Origin: Clostridiales bacterium
Lineage (GTDB): Bacteria > Bacillota > Clostridia > Peptostreptococcales > Natronincolaceae
Length of the DNA stretch: 10,402 bases
Direction: 5' to 3'
Assembly (NCBI GenBank): GCA_012800145.1
Contig: JAAZJW010000072.1
Coordinates: forward strand, 1-10,402
Shown here: positions 1-5,733 of the stretch, piece after piece
How the letters are laid out: each line of letters starts with the position of its first letter
How positions within the stretch are numbered: the first letter of the stretch is position 1
The notes under the pieces: generated by a model
Seen by the model: the letters and a program-made list of their open reading frames with translations, nothing else
What the model was told of the DNA's origin: nothing
The model's database searches: none
Made by a program: the position numbers and the translations under genes

Positions 1-44
1 ACCCCTGACCAACCGACCAACTGAATATTATCAGACAATTGCGT

Positions 45-79
45 ACATCTACATTTATGAATAGTGTAGGTGTTTTTTT
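45..79 (+). terminator. Probable Rho-independent terminator of an upstream gene
   Basis: The 9-nt arm at 45-53 (acatctaca) pairs with 65-73 (tgtaggtgt) with one G-T pair and an 11-nt loop. The descending arm runs directly into a seven-T run at 73-79. The stem is AT-rich and only moderately stable. Its position just before the first gene fits the end of a + strand gene lying left of the window. The remaining bases 80-186 hold only the leader of the ATP-grasp gene; a TTGAAA at 93-98 has no convincing -10 partner. Confidence 0.5.
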
Positions 80-186
80 AATGCATGTTAATTTGAAATA
101 TTTGTCAGAACAATGTTATGTACATATATTCAGATAGGTCAGTTCAAACTAATATACAGACCAGATTAATATACAGGGGTGGTCGG

Positions 187-1383
187 ATGAAAAACAAGGC
201 AGTGATTTTAGGGAGCAATTATTATATAGGTTTAAGTGCTATCAGGTGTTTAGGAACCAAGGGGATACACACTGTAGCTATAGACTATTCCAACAAAGAC
301 AGGTATGGAGCAAAGTCAAGATACTGCTCTGAAAAACCGATTGCCCCCCACTATAAAAAAGATAAAGAAGGATTTATTAAATTTTTAAAAGAGTACGCAA
401 AAAGGGAGGCCTTACCCCCTGTCCTTATCCCGTGCCATGACTCCTATGTGGAAGTTGTGGACGAGTATTTGGATGAATTAAAGGAACTGTATCTTATTCC
501 GCAAACCGAAGCGGGATTATATACCAGGCTGATGAACAAGGAGACCCTGCATAAGCTTGCCATGGAAAAAGGGGTGGCCGTACCGGAAACGGTGGGAATA
601 AATGAAGAAAACTTTTACGAGAAAATCGAAACCATGGTTGGATATCCTTGTATAGTAAAACCCACAGATTCTTCGGCCTTTGTAGCAAAGTTTAGAACCA
701 AGATATTTAGGGTTAATAATAAGGAAGAGCTGGAAGGGGCTTTAGAAAAGGCACAGGATGCAAATTTAGAGGTAATCGTACAGAGAATCATACCGGGATT
801 TGATGATCATATGTATACATTCGATGCATACTTAAATCAGGATTCTAAGGTAACTCATTGGATGACTGCTCAAAAATACCGACAATATCCCATAAATTTC
901 GGGGCTTCCGTGTACACGGGACAAAAATACGTTCCCGAACTCTATGATATAGGGGCAAAATTTTTGGAGGATGTCGGATATAAAGGGTTTGCCGAAATAG
1001 AATTTAAAAAGGATGCGGAAACCGGACAGTTTTATTTGATAGAAATAAATGTGAGGCTTACAAATTTTAATCACTTGATATATAAGGTAGGACTAAATAT
1101 TCCCTATATAACCTATATGGAAATGATAGGAGAACCCTTGGAGCCCGAAGCCATTATACATGATACAAACCGTGTATTTTGGTATGCATATGAGGATATA
1201 TTAGCTATAAAAGATTATATTAAAACCGGACAATTATCCTTCACGAAGGTTATTAAATCCCTATTCAGGCCAAAGGCATATGCGATATGGAGTCTGGATG
1301 ATCCGAAACCTGCATTTGAGTTTTTTAAGATGACGACCAGAAATGTTTTAAAAAAGGTGGTTGGTAGGGTCAGGTTATTATGA
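187..1383 (+). CDS. ATP-grasp carboxylate-amine ligase (carboligase / D-aspartate ligase-like)
   Basis: This is a 398-residue cytosolic protein of the ATP-grasp superfamily, which joins a carboxylate to an amine through an acyl-phosphate intermediate. The start at 187 is preferred over an upstream in-frame ATG at 118: it follows a purine-rich Shine-Dalgarno site (aggggtgg, 175-182), and the protein then opens with the nucleotide-binding-like strand VILGSNYYIGLSAIRCLG (residues 6-23), typical of the N-terminal domain of this group. YPCIVKP (153-159) carries the ATP-binding lysine K158. FAEIEFKKD (268-276) and LIEINVRL (284-291) supply the Mg-binding Glu and Asn (E271, E286, N288). There is no signal peptide or membrane segment. 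The layout resembles COG3919-type carboligases and the enterococcal D-aspartate ligase, but the substrate cannot be read from the sequence. Next downstream is a Mur-type ligase, another amide-forming enzyme, with a repeat-filled gap between them. A role in making a peptide or wall precursor is inference. Confidence 0.88.
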   Translation: MKNKAVILGSNYYIGLSAIRCLGTKGIHTVAIDYSNKDRYGAKSRYCSEKPIAPHYKKDKEGFIKFLKEYAKREALPPVLIPCHDSYVEVVDEYLDELKELYLIPQTEAGLYTRLMNKETLHKLAMEKGVAVPETVGINEENFYEKIETMVGYPCIVKPTDSSAFVAKFRTKIFRVNNKEELEGALEKAQDANLEVIVQRIIPGFDDHMYTFDAYLNQDSKVTHWMTAQKYRQYPINFGASVYTGQKYVPELYDIGAKFLEDVGYKGFAEIEFKKDAETGQFYLIEINVRLTNFNHLIYKVGLNIPYITYMEMIGEPLEPEAIIHDTNRVFWYAYEDILAIKDYIKTGQLSFTKVIKSLFRPKAYAIWSLDDPKPAFEFFKMTTRNVLKKVVGRVRLL

Positions 1384-1425
1384 CTACCATAAGGCCAAAT
1401 CAACTATTAGCGGTGGTGGTATAGC

Positions 1426-1500
1426 GGCCACAGGAACTGATCATAGTGGTCACAGGAACCTGTCCCTACTGACCATACTGACCAGACCAAACAGGAACCT
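1426..1500. repeat. REP-like repeat cluster (one intact 27-nt unit plus partial units)
   Basis: The intact unit is 1448-1474. It has 5-nt inverted arms (ggtca/tgacc) around an inner near-palindrome, acaggaacctgt. A degenerate copy begins at 1426 (ggccacaggaac), and a half copy ends at 1500 (acaggaacct at 1491-1500). The other half of that last copy resumes at 1621 on the far side of the 120-bp element. Short tgacc motifs also occur at 1478-1482, 1633-1637 and near the window start (gaccaac at 7-13 and 15-21). I see no coding potential here. These look like extragenic palindromic repeats; their function is unknown. Confidence 0.55.
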
Positions 1501-1620
1501 CAGACTGTGTGAAAAAGCACTTTTCTCGCTTTTTGTCATTCTGAGTGTAGCGAAGAATCTCGTTTTTAGGCCATTTGAGATCCTTCGCTTCGCTCAGGAT
1601 GACATTTTTCACACAGCCTG
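1501..1620. mobile_element. 120-bp MITE-like inverted-repeat element, copy 1
   Basis: The termini are 16-nt inverted repeats with one mismatch: cagactgtgtgaaaaa at 1501-1516 and its complement at 1605-1620. Inside lies a second long inverted repeat built on gtcattctgag / ctcaggatgac, so the whole element can fold into one hairpin. It is flanked on both sides by acct (1497-1500 and 1621-1624). Removing the element and one acct restores a REP-like unit that differs at a single base from the intact copy at 1452-1474. This internal comparison supports a real insertion with a 4-bp target duplication. The element is far too short to encode a transposase, so it must be non-autonomous. Copy 2 is at 3330-3449 and differs at 6 of 120 positions, all transitions. 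Confidence 0.8.
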
Positions 1621-1654
1621 ACCTGTCTCTACTGACCAAAAGAAGGAGTAATCG

Positions 1655-3211
1655 ATGACAGAACTAGGACAATTATTGAAAGCAATAGAAATTAAAAATG
1701 TTTATAATGAAAAAGAAGGGGACCTAACTATTTCGGGAATATCATATCATTCACAAAAAGCCAGGGACGGACATATTTTCGTATGTATCAAGGGACATAA
1801 AACTGATGGGCATAGATACTTAGGACAAGCGGTTGCAAAGGGTGCCATAGTTGCAATAGTTGAAGATTTCCAAGAGGATATAGATATACCTCAATATATC
1901 GTAGAAAACAGCAGAACGGCTTTAGCCGGACTGGGGGCAGCTTTTTATGATAATCCATCACAAAAAATGAAAATGATAGGCATTACTGCAACCAACGGGA
2001 AAACGACCACCGCGTTTATGACAAATGCTATATTCGAGAGTGAGGGGTTTAAAACAGGCTTGTTGGGATCAGTATCTATAAAAATAGGTGATCATCTTAT
2101 TCCTTCTGTTCTTACAACACCCGAGTCTCTAGATTTGCAGTATTACTTAAATGAGATGGTAGATAAAAATGTTTCACATGTAACAATGGAAGTTTCATCT
2201 TCAGGCCTTGAACTGTATCGTGTAGAGAAAGTCGACTATGATATAGTTACACTCAACAATATCAGCCGTGAACACATTGATCTGCACGGTTCTTTCGAAA
2301 GGTATTTTGAATCCAAATCAAGATTTATAAAGGATGCCGACGAAAAAAGTGTGGCTATACTTAATTTGGATTGCCCTTATTCTGCATCCCTGGTGGACAA
2401 GACAAAGGCGCAGGTGATTACCTTCGGGTTAAATAATAAGACCGGACATATTGCCTGCAAGGATTTAGATTTAACTACAGGCAGAGCCAGGTTTACTGTT
2501 GAAATCCTAAGACAGTTTAAGATAGGGGATAAGGAATATACTCCAACAGAATTTGGTATCGAGCTTATAGTCCCGGGACTTCATTCCGTGTACAATTCTT
2601 TGGTGGCTATTATAATTGGACTTTTATGCGGTGTATCTATTTCTACAATACAAAATGCATTAAAAACATTCAGGGGCGTAGAAAGACGTTTTGAATTCAT
2701 ATTTGAGGGTGATATCAAAATTATGGACGATCATTTTGCTAACACAGGGAACATAAATGTCACTCTGGAAACTTTGGGCTTTATGGACTATGAAAAACTT
2801 CACTTGGTGTATGCAATCAGGGGAGGAAGGGGACCTACGGTAAATAGAGAAAATGCCGAAACAATTGTGAATTGGGCACCCAAACTCAAAATGGACAAAA
2901 TAATTGCAACCAGAAGTGTTTCCCACGTAACTACTAAAGATAGGGTAACGGATGAGGAATTTAAAGCATTTAAAAAGGTAATGGATAAAGGCCACATGAA
3001 AGTGGATTTATATGATGAACTGCCGGATGCAATAACCAGGGCTATTTTTGAAGCAAACCCCGGCGATTTAATACTTTTGGCAGGTTGTCAGGGGATGGAT
3101 TATGGGGCGGAGATTGCACTTAATCAAATTTTTGAGATGAGAAAAGACATCCCAAAGGAAAAACTTTTTGAACCTTTAGAAAAAAGGGTAGCGGGTGTAG
3201 GTGGTTTATAG
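1655..3211 (+). CDS. MurE-like Mur ligase family protein, atypical C-terminal domain
   Basis: This 518-residue cytosolic protein has the three-domain layout of MurE, the ligase that adds the third amino acid to UDP-MurNAc-dipeptide using ATP. The start has a good AAGGAG site at 1643-1648. The N-terminal UDP-sugar domain is recognisable (GISYHSQKARDGHIFVCIKG, 28-47), with HSQ where MurE usually has DSR. The P-loop is ITATNGKTTT (110-119, K116), with Ala in place of the usual Gly of TGTNGKTT. Also conserved are TTPES (154-158), MEVSSSG (178-184; MurE normally has His at S183), NISREHIDLHG (202-212) and K221 in YFESK, the position carbamylated in MurE. The C-terminal domain diverges: RRFE (344-347) is kept, but DDHFANT (358-364) replaces the usual DYAHTP, GCQGMDYG replaces the GKGHE region, and no DNPR-type amino-acid-selecting motif appears near 415-435. 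The ligase assignment is secure. That it is the housekeeping MurE is unlikely, and its amino acid or peptide substrate is unknown. It sits between two copies of the same 120-bp element. Confidence 0.88.
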   Translation: MTELGQLLKAIEIKNVYNEKEGDLTISGISYHSQKARDGHIFVCIKGHKTDGHRYLGQAVAKGAIVAIVEDFQEDIDIPQYIVENSRTALAGLGAAFYDNPSQKMKMIGITATNGKTTTAFMTNAIFESEGFKTGLLGSVSIKIGDHLIPSVLTTPESLDLQYYLNEMVDKNVSHVTMEVSSSGLELYRVEKVDYDIVTLNNISREHIDLHGSFERYFESKSRFIKDADEKSVAILNLDCPYSASLVDKTKAQVITFGLNNKTGHIACKDLDLTTGRARFTVEILRQFKIGDKEYTPTEFGIELIVPGLHSVYNSLVAIIIGLLCGVSISTIQNALKTFRGVERRFEFIFEGDIKIMDDHFANTGNINVTLETLGFMDYEKLHLVYAIRGGRGPTVNRENAETIVNWAPKLKMDKIIATRSVSHVTTKDRVTDEEFKAFKKVMDKGHMKVDLYDELPDAITRAIFEANPGDLILLAGCQGMDYGAEIALNQIFEMRKDIPKEKLFEPLEKRVAGVGGL

Positions 3212-3315
3212 CAGGGTTTATATTATACATTCCTTACACATGGGACAGTTTTTGATAAGAAAGAAATAGCTGAAATAGTTGTTTTGATGAAATTCTAAGT
3301 AAGTAGATATATTTC

Positions 3316-3474
3316 ATTCTCCAGGCCGGCAGGCTGTGTGAAAAAGCACCTTTCCCGCTTTTTGTCATTCTGAGCGTAGCGAAGAATCTCGTTTTTAGGC
3401 CATTTGGGATCCTTCGCTTCGCTCAGGATGACATTTTTCACACAGTCTGCCAGGGCCTGGAGAATAATTTTTTT
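3316..3474 (+). terminator. Probable terminator of the Mur ligase gene, interrupted by an inserted element
   Basis: The outer arms attctccaggcc (3316-3327) and ggcctggagaat (3454-3465) are perfect 12-nt complements. They are followed by aa and seven Ts (3468-3474), the form of a Rho-independent terminator. The loop is occupied by the 120-bp element at 3330-3449, with ccgg (3326-3329) and ccag (3450-3453) as an imperfect candidate target duplication. Without the element the arms would close with almost no loop. Because the element is itself self-complementary, the combined structure may still form a long stem before the T run. Confidence 0.5.
3330..3449. mobile_element. 120-bp MITE-like inverted-repeat element, copy 2
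   Basis: This copy has the same length and orientation as copy 1 at 1501-1620, with six transitions in 120 positions. Termini are caggctgtgtgaaaaa (3330-3345) and its complement with one mismatch (3434-3449). The core pair tgtcattctgag / ctcaggatgaca is of a kind seen in extragenic repeats of many bacterial genomes. Translations of this repeat often appear as spurious small hypothetical proteins, so open frames crossing it should not be annotated. The rest of the 404-bp gap (3212-3615) holds the interrupted terminator, a small hairpin at 3495-3519, a possible 18-codon frame and a Shine-Dalgarno site. Confidence 0.8.
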
Positions 3475-3494
3475 GGGGCCTGCCATATCGACAA

Positions 3495-3519
3495 AAACAT
3501 GGCACGGTTTACCATGTTT
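3495..3519. other. Small hairpin in the leader of the serine hydrolase gene
   Basis: Perfect 8-nt arms aaacatgg (3495-3502) and ccatgttt (3512-3519) enclose a 9-nt loop. No T run follows, so it is not a terminator. It could be an operator or an mRNA leader structure about 100 nt before the start codon at 3616. I recognise no riboswitch class in 3470-3615. Confidence 0.3.
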
Positions 3520-3547
3520 GACAATCATTTCATGAGGTGTTATTATT

Positions 3548-3604
3548 ATGAAAGATTATTATGGTAGAAACGTAGGCGCAAACGGGAAGGTATCTGCGCG
3601 GTAA
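3548..3604 (+). CDS. Possible 18-residue leader peptide
   Basis: An ATG at 3548 follows a weak Shine-Dalgarno-like gaggtg (3534-3539) with 8-nt spacing and opens 18 codons (MKDYYGRNVGANGKVSAR). The TAA stop at 3602-3604 overlaps the Shine-Dalgarno site (aaggggg, 3603-3609) of the serine hydrolase gene, so translation of the small frame could influence access to that site. A frame this short is easily produced by chance and no family is recognised. Treat as a candidate only. Confidence 0.2.
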   Translation: MKDYYGRNVGANGKVSAR

Positions 3605-3615
3605 GGGGGAAAACC

Positions 3616-5523
3616 ATGAAAAAAATATTTATATTGGCTGTGGCAATAATTATGTTTCCTATTGTTAACAATGCATTCTTCAGTAAAACTTTGCTAGCCA
3701 AAAATCAACCAAATTTTCAAGTAGTTATAGAAATTGATGAACCAATAGCATTTTGGAATGATGAAACCATAGTGTTAAGTGAGGAAAAAACTGCTGTTCC
3801 GAAACTGATAGATGGACAAACCTTTGTACCTATAAGCCTAATTGAAGAAGTATTCCAATTTGATGTGTCCCGTCCGGAACAAACTGTAAATATAGAATAC
3901 AATAACGAAAAAATAACATATAGCCTTGATAACGACAAAGCTATTATAAACGGAGAGGAAATTTCTTTAGCATCAGTGCCCATGATTTACCAAGGAATAA
4001 TTTACATTCCGCTGCGGCAGACCATGGATCTTATGAAATGCAATACTTATTATTATGACGGAATTATTCTCGTGGATTCACAAAACATAGAACCAACGGA
4101 AGAAGATATAAAGAAATATATTGTTAAATTTGCTGAAACTTCATTGGGAATTAAACTTGCAAACGGTTCCCTCAACAGATGGCAATTAGCGTCAAATCTA
4201 GTCGATAAGGTTTTGTCTTTTCATCATATGCCCTCGAAGAATATTAATATAGGTAAATTTAAGGATGAGATCCTCATACCCGAAGAGGCTAGAAAACAAT
4301 CCAAATATGCAATAGCTTGGCAACTTTTAAATCTGGATGCGGAAAATTCGTTCCGTCCGTTTAAAAAAATTGAAAAGGCAGAGTTAAAGGGCGTATTCGA
4401 TAAATTCAGTATATTACTGGATAGTAAACCCGGAGAATACGAGACAGTCAGCTTAGATGAAAATTGTTCATCTAAAATAAAAAATGATCTCCTGCCAATA
4501 CTCAGCGATGCTGCAAAAAATAGCAATCTTAATTACTTTATATCAATTTATGATTTTGCAACAAATACCCATATAGATTTTAACGGAAACTCACCTTTTT
4601 ATCCGGCGAGCCTCATAAAGACACTTTATTTATATACATATCTGGAGCAGGTTGAAAATGGGGTCTTGACCTTAGACAAAACACATACCTTATCACAAAC
4701 CGACAAATATGCATCGGGAACGAAAGTCACCGGAACCGGTAGCTTACAATATCAGAAGAATGGAACAAAACATAGTTACAAGGACCTGTTGTCCCTTATG
4801 ACGTCAATCAGTGATAATGTGGCTGCTAATATTATTATGGATACTATCGGAGCTGATTGTATTAATGAAACTGCAAAAAAATATGGCATGGATAATACCC
4901 GGGTCAACAGAAAATTTTACGAGGTAGCTTCCCCTTTGTCCCCAAATTCAACTACGGCAAGGGATTTGAATAAACCGCTTATACTTTTGGAAAATAGATA
5001 TGTAAAAGATAGTTTCGCTCAGCTGGGAATAGGATTCATGGAAAAGACAGTGAATAAGAATAGGATAGGGAGATCCCTACCGGAAACTATAAAAATAGCA
5101 AACAAAACAGGAACTATTTCAAGGTTGGGCGGAGACATGGCCTTAATTTATTATCCTGACAGGGAACCCATAGCCATAAGCATGGTGTTCGAAAGAAAAC
5201 CGTCCAGGGGATTTAATGCAGGGCAAATGGAGCTGGAAATAGGGAGATTGGCTAAGAAAATAGTGGACTATTTTGGGCAACACAAAAACCCGGATTTATT
5301 TATAAACGGAGAAAAGATACAGGAAAATATAAAATTGAGATACATAGAGGACATTCCCCATATAAATATTACGGGAATAGACAGACTTTCAAATTTAGAC
5401 AAAAACAAAGCAGTAATTATAAATGGCAATGAGTACTGTTCGTTGCCGGATATTAGGGAACAATCGGGTTACGGATTTGATATAGTTAAAGGTTCATTTG
5501 TTCATTTATATAGCCTTTACTAA
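3616..5523 (+). CDS. Secreted serine hydrolase, beta-lactamase class A/PBP-like, with copper-amine-oxidase-type stalk domains
   Basis: This is a 635-residue exported protein. Residues 1-28 are a signal peptide (MKKIF, hydrophobic core, then near LLAKN). Residues about 37-155 match the copper amine oxidase N-terminal-like stalk pattern, with repeated 'ING...IPLR' elements such as IYIPLRQTMDLMKC (129-142). Residues about 213-268 resemble one degenerate SLH wall-binding module (FKDEILIP ... FRPFKKIEKAELKGVF). The catalytic part spans about 300-550, with SxxK at S332-K335 (PASLIKT), SDN at 399-401 and KTG at 497-499 (ANKTGT). E436 lies 37 residues after the SDN serine, close to the class A spacing of Glu166, but the usual ExxLN signature is absent. 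The C-terminal 75 residues again look stalk-like (VIINGNEYCSLPDI, 600-613). The start follows AAGGGGG (3603-3609). It may be a peptidase, an esterase or a beta-lactamase; the wall-anchored architecture favours an enzyme acting on wall peptides. True resistance activity is unproven. Confidence 0.85.
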   Translation: MKKIFILAVAIIMFPIVNNAFFSKTLLAKNQPNFQVVIEIDEPIAFWNDETIVLSEEKTAVPKLIDGQTFVPISLIEEVFQFDVSRPEQTVNIEYNNEKITYSLDNDKAIINGEEISLASVPMIYQGIIYIPLRQTMDLMKCNTYYYDGIILVDSQNIEPTEEDIKKYIVKFAETSLGIKLANGSLNRWQLASNLVDKVLSFHHMPSKNINIGKFKDEILIPEEARKQSKYAIAWQLLNLDAENSFRPFKKIEKAELKGVFDKFSILLDSKPGEYETVSLDENCSSKIKNDLLPILSDAAKNSNLNYFISIYDFATNTHIDFNGNSPFYPASLIKTLYLYTYLEQVENGVLTLDKTHTLSQTDKYASGTKVTGTGSLQYQKNGTKHSYKDLLSLMTSISDNVAANIIMDTIGADCINETAKKYGMDNTRVNRKFYEVASPLSPNSTTARDLNKPLILLENRYVKDSFAQLGIGFMEKTVNKNRIGRSLPETIKIANKTGTISRLGGDMALIYYPDREPIAISMVFERKPSRGFNAGQMELEIGRLAKKIVDYFGQHKNPDLFINGEKIQENIKLRYIEDIPHINITGIDRLSNLDKNKAVIINGNEYCSLPDIREQSGYGFDIVKGSFVHLYSLY

Positions 5524-5532
5524 ACGTGTATA

Positions 5533-5567
5533 TTATTCCCTGAGCCTAAGCCTCGGGGAATAACTTT
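5533..5567 (+). terminator. Rho-independent terminator of the serine hydrolase gene
   Basis: ttattccc (5533-5540) pairs with gggaataa (5556-5563). The stem continues through a T-G pair and gag/ctc (5542-5544 with 5552-5554) to a 7-nt loop. A ctttt tail follows at 5564-5568. It lies 10 nt after the stop codon, which is the expected place. Confidence 0.7.
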
Positions 5568-5628
5568 TAAATGCTTATAAATACGGCGGGAGAAAAATTT
5601 TTGCAGAAAGCATTTTCCGGGTCACATT

Positions 5629-5721
5629 ATGAACCTGCTTATTTTAAGGGAAATATGAACCTGCTTATTTTAGGGAAATATGAACCCGCCTATTTTAGAA
5701 GAAATATGAACCTGCTTATTT
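5629..5721 (+). repeat. Four-copy 26-bp tandem repeat in the leader of the CapA-like gene
   Basis: Units start at 5629, 5655, 5680 and 5706, with periods of 26, 25 and 26. The consensus is atgaacctgcttatttta followed by gggaaat. Units 1-2 and 2-3 are separated by a Shine-Dalgarno-like aaggg or aggga just before the next ATG. In frame, unit 1 reads MNLLILREI and stops in a TGA that overlaps the ATG of unit 2 (ATGA); unit 3 does the same into unit 4. The array ends just before the gggagg site (5722-5727) of the gene at 5734. It may be a slippage-prone repeat that affects expression, or simply neutral. Confidence 0.8.
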
Positions 5722-5733
5722 GGGAGGTTACTA

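Noticed and set aside
118..186. Upstream ATG as the start of the ATP-grasp protein
   Set aside because: The extra 23 residues are not like the family N-terminus and no Shine-Dalgarno site precedes 118, whereas 187 has one and begins directly before the nucleotide-binding strand.
1501..1620. CRISPR-like or riboswitch interpretation of the repeated hairpin sequence
   Set aside because: There are only two distant copies, no spacers and no aptamer-like conserved core; terminal inverted repeats and a target duplication fit a small mobile element.
1361..1621. 86-codon + strand frame overlapping the end of the ATP-grasp gene
   Set aside because: It runs through the REP cluster and the 120-bp element, and its peptide is the typical artefact translation of that repeat; it has no ribosome site or recognisable family.
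3295..3528. 77-codon - strand frame behind the Mur ligase gene
   Set aside because: Almost entirely the reverse translation of the second 120-bp element and the terminator arms; no independent coding evidence.
3616..5523. Calling the hydrolase an antibiotic-resistance beta-lactamase
   Set aside because: The catalytic triad motifs are shared with peptidases and esterases of the fold, the ExxLN motif is absent, and stalk/SLH-like modules point to a wall role.
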